A stretch of DNA of 64,000 nt from Agromyces subbeticus DSM 16689 (GTDB lineage: Bacteria > Actinomycetota > Actinomycetes > Actinomycetales > Microbacteriaceae). The stretch is from contig NZ_ATXG01000013.1 in assembly GCF_000421565.1 (NCBI RefSeq), forward strand, positions 1 to 64,000, in the 5' to 3' direction. This document shows, piece by piece, positions 53,598 through 63,029 of the stretch. A program made the translations under genes and the position numbers. The stretch's first letter is position 1. Each line of letters begins with the position of its first letter. The notes below the pieces were generated by a model, which saw only the letters and a list, made by a program, of their open reading frames with translations, did no database searches and was not told the DNA's origin.

Positions 53598-54458
53598 ATG
53601 AACGAGATCGCGGTCGGTGTCAGCACCGGAGGCTCCGCCACCATGCGGGCGGTGCGCTGGGCGGCGGAGCGCGCGTCGGCTCGAAGCCTCACGCTTCGCC
53701 TCGTGCACGTCGTCGACGAGTCCGAGGGTCTCGGCGCAGACCTCACGGGCGGCGAGCTGCTGCGTGCCGCAGAAGACCGCGCGCACGGATGCCTCGACGA
53801 GGCGTCGTTCGCGGCGGCGGGTGTCGACCCGGCCCTCGAGGTCGTGACCACGCTCGAGCGCGGATCGCCCGTCGAGGTGTTCGAGCGCATCTCCGATGGC
53901 GCCGCGATGCTCGTGGTCGGCAGCGACTGGCACGGCGGCCAGCGAGCGAGTCGCCGTCGCGTGCACAGCCTGCGCATCGCGGCGGCGAGCCACGCCCCCG
54001 TGGCGGTGATCCCCGATCTCGACCTGAGCGGGCGCAGCGGTGTCGTCGTGGGCGTCGACGGCTCGCACATCTCAGACAACGCGCTCTCGTTCGCCGCCGA
54101 AGAGGCCGATCGCATCGGTGAACCGCTCATCGCCGTCCACTCGTGGGACGTTGTGGCCATGGTCGGCGGCGAGTACGGCTACGGTGCGCCGGTGATCGCC
54201 ACCGACGACCTGGCGCGAGCCGAGTCCGAGATCCTCGACGCCGCGCTCGCGCCGGTGGTGGCCGACCATCCCGGTCTCGAGCTGCGGCGGGTCGTGGTGG
54301 CGGGCGACCCGGTGCACGACCTGTCGGATGCCGCCGCGGGCGCGACACTGCTCGTGGTCGGCAGCCATGGGCGAGGCGTCATTGCACGATTCCTGCTCGG
54401 CTCGGTCAGCCAGGGCGTGCTGGCGAACCTCGAGGCGCCGACGGTCGTCATCAGGTGA
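53598..54458 (+). CDS. Tandem universal stress protein
   Basis: A 286-residue protein with two UspA domains (about 1-140 and 148-286). The second ends with the ATP-binding pattern LLVVGSHGRGVIARFLLGSVSQGVL. The first has the degenerate counterpart LVVGSDWHGG followed by RRRVHSLRIAAASHAPVAVIP. Actinobacterial tandem Usp proteins respond to hypoxia, stationary phase or oxidative stress; the role here is not specified. GCGGAGGTGCGCC precedes the ATG. Confidence 0.93.
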   Translation: MNEIAVGVSTGGSATMRAVRWAAERASARSLTLRLVHVVDESEGLGADLTGGELLRAAEDRAHGCLDEASFAAAGVDPALEVVTTLERGSPVEVFERISDGAAMLVVGSDWHGGQRASRRRVHSLRIAAASHAPVAVIPDLDLSGRSGVVVGVDGSHISDNALSFAAEEADRIGEPLIAVHSWDVVAMVGGEYGYGAPVIATDDLARAESEILDAALAPVVADHPGLELRRVVVAGDPVHDLSDAAAGATLLVVGSHGRGVIARFLLGSVSQGVLANLEAPTVVIR

Positions 54459-54476
54459 GTCGGCGCGAATGCCGGA

Positions 54477-55250
54477 TCAGCGCGCGAGCAGCGCGGCGAT
54501 GAGGGTGCCGTTGAACACCACGTGAGCGATGATCGCGCTCCCGAGCCGGCCGGTGGTCGCGGCGAGCACACCGGTCGCGAGCCCGAGCACGAGGGCCCCG
54601 GTGAACGTCATCCACGCAGCCGTGCCCGAGAGCCCGACACTCACGGCGAGGTGCATGAGCGCGAAGACGGTCGCGCACACCACGACGGCGAGGGCCAGCG
54701 CCACGACGTGTGCACCTCGGGTGCGCCGAGCGAGTGCGCGGAGCAGGAGGCCTCGGTAGAACGTCTCTTCGACGAGCGGCGCCAGCACGACGGGTGCGAG
54801 GATCACGCCGAACCAGAGGGCGAACCCGGTCGGCAACGCGAGCACTCCTCCATCGAGCGACGTACGGCCGGTCGCGCCGAGCTCGACGAGGCTCGCGATG
54901 CCGCGGGCCACCAGGCCCGCACCGGCGCCCCAGAGCAGGTCGATCCAGGTGATTCCGAAGCCGAAGTCCCGCCACCTCGAGCGACGCCCGCGCACGGCGT
55001 CGGCCACCCAGAGCACGACCACGAGCGGCAGCCACACCGCGAGATAGCCGGCGAGCACCTGCAGCCACTCATCGATCACGACCGTGCGAGTGATCCACGT
55101 CCAGCCCAGCGAGCATGCGAACACGAGAAGCATGCCGATCGCGGCATCCGAAAGCCCCCAGCGCTGGCCATTCGCGTCGAAGATGGCAGATCGGGGAGTG
55201 TCGGTTGTTGACAGCCCCCCATCCGGCGGGGCATCTTGAGAGGGTGCCAC
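54477..55250 (-). CDS. CPBP-family intramembrane protein
   Basis: A 257-residue protein with six to eight predicted membrane helices. It carries the CPBP (Abi/CAAX-like) motifs APLVEETFYRGLLLRAL (EExxxR), FALMHL and the final IIAHVVFNGTL, all with the expected Glu, Arg, His and Asn residues. Relatives include CAAX-prenyl endopeptidase-like proteases and bacteriocin-immunity proteins; the substrate is unknown. The GTG at 55250 has no good ribosome-binding site, and the divergent EPS promoter overlaps its first codons, so the start is uncertain. Confidence 0.85.
   Translation of the reverse strand: MAPSQDAPPDGGLSTTDTPRSAIFDANGQRWGLSDAAIGMLLVFACSLGWTWITRTVVIDEWLQVLAGYLAVWLPLVVVLWVADAVRGRRSRWRDFGFGITWIDLLWGAGAGLVARGIASLVELGATGRTSLDGGVLALPTGFALWFGVILAPVVLAPLVEETFYRGLLLRALARRTRGAHVVALALAVVVCATVFALMHLAVSVGLSGTAAWMTFTGALVLGLATGVLAATTGRLGSAIIAHVVFNGTLIAALLAR
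55208..55237 (+). promoter_or_regulatory. Promoter of the exopolysaccharide operon
   Basis: A perfect TTGACA (55208-55213) is followed after 18 bp by CATCTT (55232-55237), a weak -10. The transcript would start about 65 nt before the BY-kinase start. The promoter overlaps the first codons assigned to the divergent CPBP gene. Confidence 0.45.
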
Positions 55251-55307
55251 GGGGCAAGCGTAACCGTGTCGCGTTTCAGCACGCTGTGGGGACGGGGACT
55301 GAACAAC

Positions 55308-56735
55308 GTGGAATTGCGCGACTACATCCGTATCTTGCGGCAGAGTTGGGTGTTGATCGTGTTGCTCACGCTCCTCGGCCTGGCCGCCGGTGTGCTGCTC
55401 TCGATCGCACAGACGCCCAAGTTCAGCTCATCGGCGAAGGTGTTCGTGTCGACCTCGAACGGCGGCACGATCGGTGAGATCCAGCAGGGAAGCGCTTTCA
55501 CGCAACAGCGAGTGAAGACCTACGCAGACCTCACGACGACGCCCATCGTTCTGCTGCCCGTGATCGCCGAGCTGCAGCTCGACCTGACGAGCGAGGAACT
55601 GGCCCGTGATGTCACGGCGGTCATCCTCCCCGACACGACCCTCATCGAGATCGCGGTGGTCGGCGAAGATCCCGCGCTCGCCGCCGAGGTCGCGACCGCG
55701 ATCTCCGAGAGTCTGACGACGGTCGTCGAGTCGATCGAGACGACGGGAACCGGCGAGGCGGACGCCGAGGGCCAGCCCGTGACGGCCTCACCCGTGAGCC
55801 TCACGCTGGTGCAGCATGCCTCCGTGCCGCAGCAGCCCGTGAGCCCGAACGTCGTGCTCAACATCGCGCTCGGCGGACTCATCGGGCTCGTGCTCGGTGT
55901 CGGCGCAGCGGTGTTGCGCGAGACGCTCGACACGAGGATCCGGAATCAGCGCGACCTCGAATCGGTCACCGAGGTGCCGGTCATCGGCGGCATCGTCTTC
56001 GATCCGAAGGCGAAGGACCGACCGCTCATCGTGCACGCCGATCCGCACTCGCCGCGCGCCGAATCCTTCCGTGCGCTGCGCACGAACCTGCAGTTCCTCG
56101 ATGCGGCTCGGCCCGAGCGCTCGTTCGTGGTCACCTCGTCGATCGAGTCCGAGGGCAAGTCGACCACTGCCGCGAACCTCGCGATCGCCTTGTCGGATGC
56201 CGGTGCGAAGGTGCTGCTCGTCGACGCCGACCTGCGCCGGCCGAAGGTCGCGTCGTATCTCGGCATCGAGGGGGCGGTCGGCCTGACCGATGTGCTGATC
56301 GGCAGAACCGAGCTCGTCGACGTGATCCAGCCCTGGGGTCGGAGCCAGATGTACGTCCTGCCCGCCGGCCGAGTGCCGCCGAACCCGAGCGAGCTGCTGG
56401 GCTCGTCGGCGATGGTCGAGACGGTCGCCGAACTGAACGCCGCATTCGACGTGGTGCTCTTCGATGCACCGCCGCTGCTCCCGGTCACGGATGCTGCGGT
56501 GCTGACCCGCGCCGCCGGCGGGGCCATCCTCGTGGTGGCCGCCGGGCGGGCGCACAAGGGACAGGTCAGGGGAGCGTTCTCCGTGCTCGAGAACGTCGAC
56601 GCGAAGGTCTCGGGCATCGTGCTGACCATGCTGCCCACGAAGGGACCCGACGCCTACGGCTACGGCTACGGCAGCTACGGCTACGGGTATGGATACGGCT
56701 ACGCACCCAAAGAGGAGACGGTGGGCGGCGTGTGA
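55308..56735 (+). CDS. Wzz-BY-kinase: polysaccharide copolymerase/tyrosine autokinase
   Basis: A 475-residue fused protein. The Wzz domain has two membrane helices (about residues 16-38 and 185-207) flanking an external segment. The cytoplasmic bacterial tyrosine kinase has Walker A SSIESEGKSTTAANLA, Walker A' VLLVDADLRRP and Walker B VVLFDAPPLLP. The C-terminal tail has eight tyrosines alternating with glycine (after TKGPDA), the autophosphorylation cluster. Such proteins control chain length and export with a Wzy polymerase, cycling between phospho-forms. GTG 55308 gives the family start ELRDYIRILRQSW; an in-frame start at 55236 would lie in the promoter. The matching phosphatase gene overlaps the end. 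Confidence 0.93.
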   Translation: MELRDYIRILRQSWVLIVLLTLLGLAAGVLLSIAQTPKFSSSAKVFVSTSNGGTIGEIQQGSAFTQQRVKTYADLTTTPIVLLPVIAELQLDLTSEELARDVTAVILPDTTLIEIAVVGEDPALAAEVATAISESLTTVVESIETTGTGEADAEGQPVTASPVSLTLVQHASVPQQPVSPNVVLNIALGGLIGLVLGVGAAVLRETLDTRIRNQRDLESVTEVPVIGGIVFDPKAKDRPLIVHADPHSPRAESFRALRTNLQFLDAARPERSFVVTSSIESEGKSTTAANLAIALSDAGAKVLLVDADLRRPKVASYLGIEGAVGLTDVLIGRTELVDVIQPWGRSQMYVLPAGRVPPNPSELLGSSAMVETVAELNAAFDVVLFDAPPLLPVTDAAVLTRAAGGAILVVAAGRAHKGQVRGAFSVLENVDAKVSGIVLTMLPTKGPDAYGYGYGSYGYGYGYGYAPKEETVGGV

Positions 56736-57343
56736 ACGTGCTCGTCGTGTGCACCGGGAACGTGTGCCGTTCTCCCGTGGCCGAGCAACTGCTCGCCGCG
56801 CGGCTCGATGCCGCAGGCTTCGACGATGTGCGCGTCTCGAGCGCGGGAACCCGCGCGCTCGCCGGCAGCCCGATGACGCCTCAAGCTGCCGACCTCTCGC
56901 GCCGATACGGTGTCGACCCGGGTGATCATGTCGCGCGTCAACTGACCGAGCAGCTCGCGCTCGAGGCCGACCTCGTGCTCACCGCGACTCGCGCCCAGCG
57001 TGCCGAGGTCGCAGAGCTCGTGCCGCGCGCTGCCCGTCGCACCTACACCCTGCGCGAGTTCGCGAGAGTGCTTCACTTCCTCGCGAGCGATGACGCGCTC
57101 GAAGCTCCAGAGACGCTCGGCACCGGCGCCGGATCCCGCATGCAGCGGGCCGCGGATGCCGCCAGCCGATCCCGAGGCCTTGCGCCACCGCCGTCCGACC
57201 CGAACGACGACGACATCCTCGATCCGTACCGCGCTTCCCACGCGGTCTACGACGAGGCCGGCCGACTGATCGACGATGCCGTCGATGCTGTCGTGACCGC
57301 GCTCGCTGCTCCATCGGTGTCGGGCGGTCGCGGTGGCTCGTAA
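56732..57343 (+). CDS. Low-molecular-weight protein-tyrosine phosphatase
   Basis: A 203-residue phosphatase. The P-loop CTGNVCRS gives C7-x5-R13 and the general acid is in DILDPYR. The protein is longer than the usual 150 residues because of an insertion before the DP motif. It is the Wzb-type partner that dephosphorylates the tyrosine tail of the preceding BY-kinase. GTG 56732 overlaps the kinase stop by 4 nt. Confidence 0.93.
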   Translation: MNVLVVCTGNVCRSPVAEQLLAARLDAAGFDDVRVSSAGTRALAGSPMTPQAADLSRRYGVDPGDHVARQLTEQLALEADLVLTATRAQRAEVAELVPRAARRTYTLREFARVLHFLASDDALEAPETLGTGAGSRMQRAADAASRSRGLAPPPSDPNDDDILDPYRASHAVYDEAGRLIDDAVDAVVTALAAPSVSGGRGGS

Positions 57344-57394
57344 CGATTCAGGAATCGGGCAACAGCGCGCGCACGCCCAGACGGGGGCCGGCTC

Positions 57395-58867
57395 ATGGTG
57401 ATGGGCCGGTTCTATGCTGCTGCCACGATGACGACGTCGGCGTGGTCGTCGAAGCTCGCGTCGCGCGTGCGCCTCACCGACCTGCTCGTGCTGCTCTGGG
57501 TCGTCTTCGGCACCCAGATCGGGTGGGTCGGCCTCGACCGCACCGCGAGAGGCTTCAGCGGGTCGCGCGGCGATATCGCCGTCAGTTACACGATCGTCTC
57601 GTTCGTCATCGTCGCGGCGTGGATGATCGCGCTCGAACTCTTCGACACGCGCTCGCCGCGCGTACTCGGCCTCGGAACCCAGGAGTACCGGGCGGTCGCC
57701 GACTCCGCGGTGCGACTGTTCGGGCTCGTCGCCATCGTGGCCTTCCTGTTCAAGATCGACATCGGTCGCGGCTACATCCTGATCGCATTCCCCCTCGGCG
57801 TTCTCGTGCTGGTCTTCTCGCGGTGGATGTGGCGGCAATGGCTCGGGGTCATGCGCCGACGGGGGGAGTATTCATCCCGCGTGCTCCTCGTGGGTTCCGA
57901 AGCATCCGTGACCGTGATCGCCCGCGAGTTCGCCAGGATGCCGGAGGCCGGCTACCGCGTCGCCGGGGCGTGCGTGCCCGGCAGTGGTGGCGATCACCTG
58001 CCGGGCACACGCATCCCCGTCGAGTACGGAGTCGAACACGCGCTCGCCGTGATGCGCGACTTCGGCGCCGACACCGTCGTGATCACGAGTGCCGATGAGC
58101 TCGGACCCGATCAAGTACGTCGATTGAGCTGGGGATTGATCCCCGGCGCTGAGCACCTCGTCGTGGCGCCGAGCCTCATCGACATCGGCGGCCCGCGCAT
58201 TCACACGAGGCCCGTTGCGGGACTGCCGCTCATGCACGTGGAGACCCCGAGGTTCGAGGGTCGAAAACTCGTGGCGAAGCGGATCTTCGACCTCATCATC
58301 TCGTTCGCCATCGTGGTGATGCTCTCGCCGCTCCTGGCGGTGCTCGCCATCTGCGTCAAGGCCACGTCACCCGGCCCCGTCTTCTATCGTCAGGTTCGCG
58401 TCGGGCTCAAGGGCCGGCCGTTCACGATGCTGAAGTTCCGCTCGATGAGCGACGGAGCCGACGCGCACCTCGCCGCGTTGCTCGCTCGCGACGGCACCGA
58501 CACGAAACCGCTGTTCAAGGTGCAGAACGACCCGCGGGTCACGTCCATCGGCAGCGTGCTCCGCAAGTACTCGCTCGACGAGCTGCCGCAACTGTTCAAC
58601 GTGCTCCACGGCAGCATGAGTCTCGTGGGTCCGCGTCCGCAGCGCAGCGCCGAGGTCGAACTGTACGACCACGCTGCCGGCCGTCGGCTGTTCGTGCAGC
58701 CGGGAATGACCGGACTCTGGCAGGTGAGCGGCCGTTCGACCCTCTCGTGGGAGGAGAGCGTTCGCCTCGACCTCTATTACGTCGAGAACTGGTCGATCAC
58801 GGGCGACCTGACCATTCTGGTGCGGACGTTCCGCGCCGTGATCCTCCCCGGACGGAGCGCGATATGA
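57395..58867 (+). CDS. Polyprenyl-phosphate sugar phosphotransferase (initiating)
   Basis: A 490-residue WbaP/CpsE-type enzyme. Four predicted N-terminal membrane helices and a CoA-binding-like middle domain (RVLLVGSEASVTVIAREFARMPEAGYRVAG) precede the catalytic sugar-transferase domain. That domain starts KRIFDLIISF and includes KFRSMSDGADAH, RKYSLDELPQLFNVLHGSMSLVGPRP and PGMTGLWQVSGRS. It starts repeat-unit assembly by moving a hexose-1-phosphate to undecaprenyl phosphate. The start could instead be ATG 57428. It overlaps the next glycosyltransferase by 4 nt. Confidence 0.93.
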   Translation: MVMGRFYAAATMTTSAWSSKLASRVRLTDLLVLLWVVFGTQIGWVGLDRTARGFSGSRGDIAVSYTIVSFVIVAAWMIALELFDTRSPRVLGLGTQEYRAVADSAVRLFGLVAIVAFLFKIDIGRGYILIAFPLGVLVLVFSRWMWRQWLGVMRRRGEYSSRVLLVGSEASVTVIAREFARMPEAGYRVAGACVPGSGGDHLPGTRIPVEYGVEHALAVMRDFGADTVVITSADELGPDQVRRLSWGLIPGAEHLVVAPSLIDIGGPRIHTRPVAGLPLMHVETPRFEGRKLVAKRIFDLIISFAIVVMLSPLLAVLAICVKATSPGPVFYRQVRVGLKGRPFTMLKFRSMSDGADAHLAALLARDGTDTKPLFKVQNDPRVTSIGSVLRKYSLDELPQLFNVLHGSMSLVGPRPQRSAEVELYDHAAGRRLFVQPGMTGLWQVSGRSTLSWEESVRLDLYYVENWSITGDLTILVRTFRAVILPGRSAI

Positions 58868-59790
58868 ACGACATCGATGGAGGCAGTGCGGAGCGGATCG
58901 TGGATCTCGATGTCGTCATCGTCACGTACGGCAGGAGCGACCTCGTTCGCGAATGCCTGGACTCGCTCGAGTCCGCGAAGCCACGCATCCCCATTCGCGT
59001 GTCGGTGGTCGACAACAATTCGCCGGACGACACACCTGCGATGGTCGAGCGCGAGTTCCCCAACGTGTTGCTGACACGCCGATCGGGAAACGACGGGTTC
59101 GCGGTGGCGAACAACGTCGTGCTTCGTGAGTCGGCCGCGGCCTATGTGCTGCTGCTCAATCCCGATACTCGCGTGGAGCCCGGCACCATCGATCACCTCA
59201 TCGAGGTGCTCGAACGAGAAACGGATGTCGGCATGATCGGTTGCCGCCTCCTGACTGCCGACGGCTCGCCTGACCATGCGGCGAAGCGGAGCATCCCGAC
59301 CCTGTCGACCGCAGCCCACTACTTTCTGCTTCGCGCACTCGGTCGGACCGGCTCCGCCTATGTCCGTCCGGATATCACCGATGACACGGTTGCGGACGTC
59401 GATGCCGTCAATGGCGCATTCATGTTGGTGAGGAGGGAGGCGCTGGCCGAGGTCGGCCCGCTCGATGAGCGCTATTGGATGTACGCCGAAGATCTCGATT
59501 GGTGCGTGAGGTTTCGGAACACCGGTTGGCGAGTGGTCTACGACGGAAGCGTCATCGCACATCACCTCAAGGGTGGCAGCTCGAGCGGGCCACGGCGTGT
59601 TCCGCTGAACTACCAGTTCCACCGCAGCATGGCGCTGTTCTACCTTCGGCACCTGCGATCGCGCAGCGTTGTCGTCGACGTGCTCGTGGTGGCCGCCATC
59701 TGGAGCCGGTTCGGCGTGTCGGTGGTCGTCAACGCGATGAGCCGGGGTGCTGGGCGTCTTCGTGCGGTGGCAGTCGGTGCGCATGCCTGA
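58864..59790 (+). CDS. Family 2 glycosyltransferase (rhamnosyltransferase-like)
   Basis: A 308-residue GT-A enzyme: VDLDVVIVTYGRSDLVRECLDSL, VVDNNSPDDT, GNDGFAVANNV and LLLNPDTRVEP (DxD-like nucleotide-sugar site), then DERYWMYAEDLDWCVRFRNTGWRV. The late ED(L)DW motif is typical of WbbL-like rhamnosyltransferases, so a rhamnose or similar deoxysugar transfer is plausible. ATG 58864 overlaps the sugar-transferase stop. Adds a residue to the lipid-linked repeat unit. Confidence 0.9.
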   Translation: MNDIDGGSAERIVDLDVVIVTYGRSDLVRECLDSLESAKPRIPIRVSVVDNNSPDDTPAMVEREFPNVLLTRRSGNDGFAVANNVVLRESAAAYVLLLNPDTRVEPGTIDHLIEVLERETDVGMIGCRLLTADGSPDHAAKRSIPTLSTAAHYFLLRALGRTGSAYVRPDITDDTVADVDAVNGAFMLVRREALAEVGPLDERYWMYAEDLDWCVRFRNTGWRVVYDGSVIAHHLKGGSSSGPRRVPLNYQFHRSMALFYLRHLRSRSVVVDVLVVAAIWSRFGVSVVVNAMSRGAGRLRAVAVGAHA

Positions 59791-60601
59791 CGTGGTGAGC
59801 GTGATCATGCCGACGTACAACCGGCTCCACGTTCTCGCACGCGCGATGGACAGTGTGCTCGAGCAGACTGCGGCGGTTCTGGAGCTCATCGTGGTCGACG
59901 ACGGTTCCACGGACGGCTCGGTCGAATATCTGCGACATCGCGCGTCGGCCGACCCACGGATCAAGGTCATCGAGACCGCGCATGCGGGCGCTGCGGCCGC
60001 TCGGAACCGCGGAATCGAGGCTGCCGGTGGCGAGTTCATCGCGTTCCAGGACAGTGACGACGAATGGCATCCCGACTTCATCGAGCGTCTGCTGCCGCAT
60101 GTACGCGGCCGGTCCGATCTCGTGGCATTCGTCTCGCACAGCGTCCGTTTCCGTGACGGCTCGCAGATGGTCGTGCCCCGATCGGCGATCGAACGACCAG
60201 AGCGTGAGCTGCTGTACCGGAGCGTGGCATCGACGCAGACACTGCTCATCCCATCCGTACTGCTGCGTGACGGAGCGTTCGACCCCGCGCTTCGTCGCTT
60301 CCAGGACTGGGACCTGTGCCTGAGCCTGCTCGAGCGAGGCGGAGTCACGTTCCGACATGTCCCGGTGATCGCGGCCACCCTGTACCGCTTGGACGACAGC
60401 ATCTCGGAAGGCAGCACGAAGTTGCGATCCGCGAGCCTCCGCAGAATCCTGCGACGGCATCGGCCGTTGTTCCGGCGGCATCCGCTCGCGCTGGCCAGGC
60501 TCCTCGTGCGCGCCTACTTGCGGCCGGGCATCGGATCTCGGAGCACGGCGGTCGATCGGTCACCTGAGGCGGCCGGTCTTCGCGACTTGGGGGCACTGTG
60601 A
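59783..60601 (+). CDS. Family 2 glycosyltransferase
   Basis: A 272-residue GT-A enzyme: VVSVIMPTYNRLHVLARAMDSVLEQ, LELIVVDDGSTDGSVE, AHAGAAAARNRGIEAAGGEFIAFQDSDDEWHPDF (DxD) and RRFQDWDLCLSLLERG. No membrane helix. The donor sugar cannot be deduced. ATG 59783 is preferred to GTG 59747; it overlaps the preceding gene by 8 nt, in keeping with the coupled organisation of the operon. Confidence 0.9.
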   Translation: MPDVVSVIMPTYNRLHVLARAMDSVLEQTAAVLELIVVDDGSTDGSVEYLRHRASADPRIKVIETAHAGAAAARNRGIEAAGGEFIAFQDSDDEWHPDFIERLLPHVRGRSDLVAFVSHSVRFRDGSQMVVPRSAIERPERELLYRSVASTQTLLIPSVLLRDGAFDPALRRFQDWDLCLSLLERGGVTFRHVPVIAATLYRLDDSISEGSTKLRSASLRRILRRHRPLFRRHPLALARLLVRAYLRPGIGSRSTAVDRSPEAAGLRDLGAL

Positions 60602-61923
60602 GCCGGGTCGCGACCAGTGCCGCGGTCACTGTTCCTCTGATGCCGACCGCGGCGGCACCATCGCGTCGAGCGGCCACCGGTGTCACGGTGTCCGTCGTCA
60701 TCGCGATCGTCGGTGCTCTGCTCAGCTACAAGATCGGGGGGCGATTCGCTCTGTCGAATGTGGCGCAGATCGTTGCGGTCGTCGTGCTCTTCGCCTCGCT
60801 GCCCCGTCTTCTGCGTGCTCGCGACGTCATGTTCCTGCTGCTCGGTTTCGCGGGAGTGCTGCTCGCCGCCGTGCTCGTCTCGAACGAGTACGGCTACCGG
60901 CTCGCTCCCGAGTTCAGCGCGTACTACGGCCTCGCGGCGCTCTGGCTGCTGGGGATCTATCGCGCATGCCGAACCTATGACGCGGGCGCTGCCGTCGCAC
61001 AGGGGTTCCGCTGGGCGATCCCGTTCGCGCTCGTCTACCTCCTACTCCAACTCGGTCTCGACCTGTCCGGTGGAACTGATCGTCGCCGACTCGGATTCGA
61101 CGACAAATCGCATGCGTCCGTCTACGCCAGCTTTCTCGCATTCGCGGCGCTTCGCTTCCTTCCGGGGCGTGCTCGGCTGCTGGTCTCGCTGGTGTTCCTG
61201 ATCGTGGCCTTCCTGACGATCTCTCGGCTGCCGTTCGTGTTCGCGCCGGTGTACGTGCTCGCATTCCTCGTGGAGTACCGAAAGGTGCGTGCTGAAGCGC
61301 GGACTCCGTTGGAGGTCTATTTCGCTCACCTCACGCTCGCCGGCACCGTCCTCACGCCGCTCGTGCTTGCCGCGCAGGCCGCAGGTCTCTTCCGCTCGTT
61401 CGATCGGTTCTTCGGGTCGGGCGAGTTCACGAACGCGTCCACCACCGCTCACCTACTCCTCCTCCAGTACGCCGCGCAGCTGAAAATCGATACGGTCGGA
61501 AACATGCTCTTCGGCATCACGCCGGGTGGGTTCGCGGGCGTTCTCTCTCGAAGCGATATCGACGTCGGCCAATTCGCGATGACCGATCCACCCGGGTATG
61601 AGAAGTTGTTGGAGGGCACCGCGCCGATGCATTCGAGCCTCGGTTCGATCGTCCTCGAGTTCCCCTTGTGGGTATCAGTTGCATATCTCGTGCTCGTGGC
61701 ATGGGCGTTCCTGCGCTTGTATCGCAACCGCGAGTGGGTGATGCTCTGTTTCCTGACGGGGTTCTTCGCGGCGACCATCTTCTACAGCAGCCAGACCGAG
61801 CTGTACTTCTGCGTGGCGTGGACGAGCATCATCGCGGTCGCGGCCGCCTCGGTCCCGACGCCAAGCGACTCCGGCGGCCGTGCTCGCCGCTCGCCGCCCC
61901 GGGCCGGAGGTGTGCGATGGTGA
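60598..61923 (+). CDS. Wzy-type polysaccharide polymerase/O-antigen ligase-like protein
   Basis: A 441-residue polytopic protein with about ten predicted membrane helices and a large external loop between residues 275 and 350 (FRSFDRFFGSGEFTN to PGYEKLLEGTAPMHSSLGSIVLEFPLW). The His-Ser segment in that loop recalls the O-antigen polymerase/ligase superfamily. Sequence conservation of Wzy is low, so the call rests on topology and on position between glycosyltransferases and the BY-kinase system. It would polymerise repeat units on the outer face of the membrane. GTG 60598 overlaps the previous stop. Confidence 0.8.
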   Translation: MSRVATSAAVTVPLMPTAAAPSRRAATGVTVSVVIAIVGALLSYKIGGRFALSNVAQIVAVVVLFASLPRLLRARDVMFLLLGFAGVLLAAVLVSNEYGYRLAPEFSAYYGLAALWLLGIYRACRTYDAGAAVAQGFRWAIPFALVYLLLQLGLDLSGGTDRRRLGFDDKSHASVYASFLAFAALRFLPGRARLLVSLVFLIVAFLTISRLPFVFAPVYVLAFLVEYRKVRAEARTPLEVYFAHLTLAGTVLTPLVLAAQAAGLFRSFDRFFGSGEFTNASTTAHLLLLQYAAQLKIDTVGNMLFGITPGGFAGVLSRSDIDVGQFAMTDPPGYEKLLEGTAPMHSSLGSIVLEFPLWVSVAYLVLVAWAFLRLYRNREWVMLCFLTGFFAATIFYSSQTELYFCVAWTSIIAVAAASVPTPSDSGGRARRSPPRAGGVRW

Positions 61924-63029
61924 CCAACGAACTCGACGCGCCGACGCAGGAGGCGACCTCGGATGGGGGTCGACAGCGCATCGTGCATGTGTGGCTGAGC
62001 GGGCAGAGCGACAACGTCGGCGACTCCATGCTCCGCCGGGTCTATGCCGACCGCCTGCGCGTCTTGGGCCGTCTCTCCGCATGGGTCGGCGCACCAGAGT
62101 CGGGATACGCCGCCGGCTTGCGCCTCGGATCCGACGAGGTCGCCTCGAGCTACGCCAAGTGGTGCGCGGAGTTCGCCCGCACGGCCGCGACAGGCAATGG
62201 CGTCTTCGCCTTCAACGCGGGTGAATTCGTGCCCACTCGACGCTATGTCGCCGGTGTTGCGGCGCTCCTGCCCCTGATCCTCCTGCTCAAGCTTCGGGGT
62301 GGCCACATCGTCTGGCTCGGCGCGGGTGTGCGACGAACACGCCCAGGTTTCACCTGGCCGTTCTCACTCCTCGCTCGGTGGAGCGATCTCCTGCTCTGGC
62401 GCGATGCGACGTCTGTCCGACTGATGGGCCGTGGAGGCACGATGCCCGACTGGGCATTCGCGTCGAGGGGGCGCTCCCCTGAGGAGTCCACGGCGACGCG
62501 CGACCTCCTGACGGTCTCACTTCGAGGGGATCGAGAGCCGCCTGGAGACCGCTGGGTGGAGGCGGTACGGTCGCTCGCCGAACGACTGGATCTCGCCGTC
62601 GTCGTTGTCGTGCAGGTCGCCAGAGACCAGTCTGCGGCCGAGGTGCTGGCCACCCGCCTCGGATCGCCCCTGCACTCGTGGGCGACGGAGAATCATTGGG
62701 AGCAGGAACTCGCCGTCCGAGCGTTGTATCGAAGATCGCGTCTCGTGCTCTCCGACCGGCTTCACGCGCTGGTGATGGGCATGACCGAGTCGGCTGTGCC
62801 TCTCGGATGGTGCGAGTCGGCGGGTGACAAGATCACGCGGCATTTCGATGTGATCGGTGCATCGTGGGTGAGTACCGGAAGCGTCGACCCGGCGAAACTC
62901 GTGGATCGACTCGACGCGAGCAGACTCCTGGAGCTCGAGGAGGCGACCAGATCAGCCCTGTCGACCGCACAGCACGAGATCGAGGGGGTGAGCGTCCGGA
63001 TGTCACGGCTCACTGGGACGCGCACGTGA
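61917..63029 (+). CDS. Polysaccharide pyruvyl transferase family protein
   Basis: A 370-residue protein with the family layout: an N-terminal GQSDNVGDSMLRRVYADRLRVLG segment, VFAFNAGEFVPT, GGHIVWLGAGVRRTRPGF, an allied LLLWRDATSVRLMG, and a C-terminal RSRLVLSDRLHALVMGMTESAVPLGW with the conserved DRLHA. The family adds a pyruvate ketal from phosphoenolpyruvate to sugars of exopolysaccharides. The polymer of this operon may therefore be pyruvylated and anionic. GGAGG precedes ATG 61917, which overlaps the polymerase by 7 nt. Confidence 0.88.
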   Translation: MVTNELDAPTQEATSDGGRQRIVHVWLSGQSDNVGDSMLRRVYADRLRVLGRLSAWVGAPESGYAAGLRLGSDEVASSYAKWCAEFARTAATGNGVFAFNAGEFVPTRRYVAGVAALLPLILLLKLRGGHIVWLGAGVRRTRPGFTWPFSLLARWSDLLLWRDATSVRLMGRGGTMPDWAFASRGRSPEESTATRDLLTVSLRGDREPPGDRWVEAVRSLAERLDLAVVVVVQVARDQSAAEVLATRLGSPLHSWATENHWEQELAVRALYRRSRLVLSDRLHALVMGMTESAVPLGWCESAGDKITRHFDVIGASWVSTGSVDPAKLVDRLDASRLLELEEATRSALSTAQHEIEGVSVRMSRLTGTRT

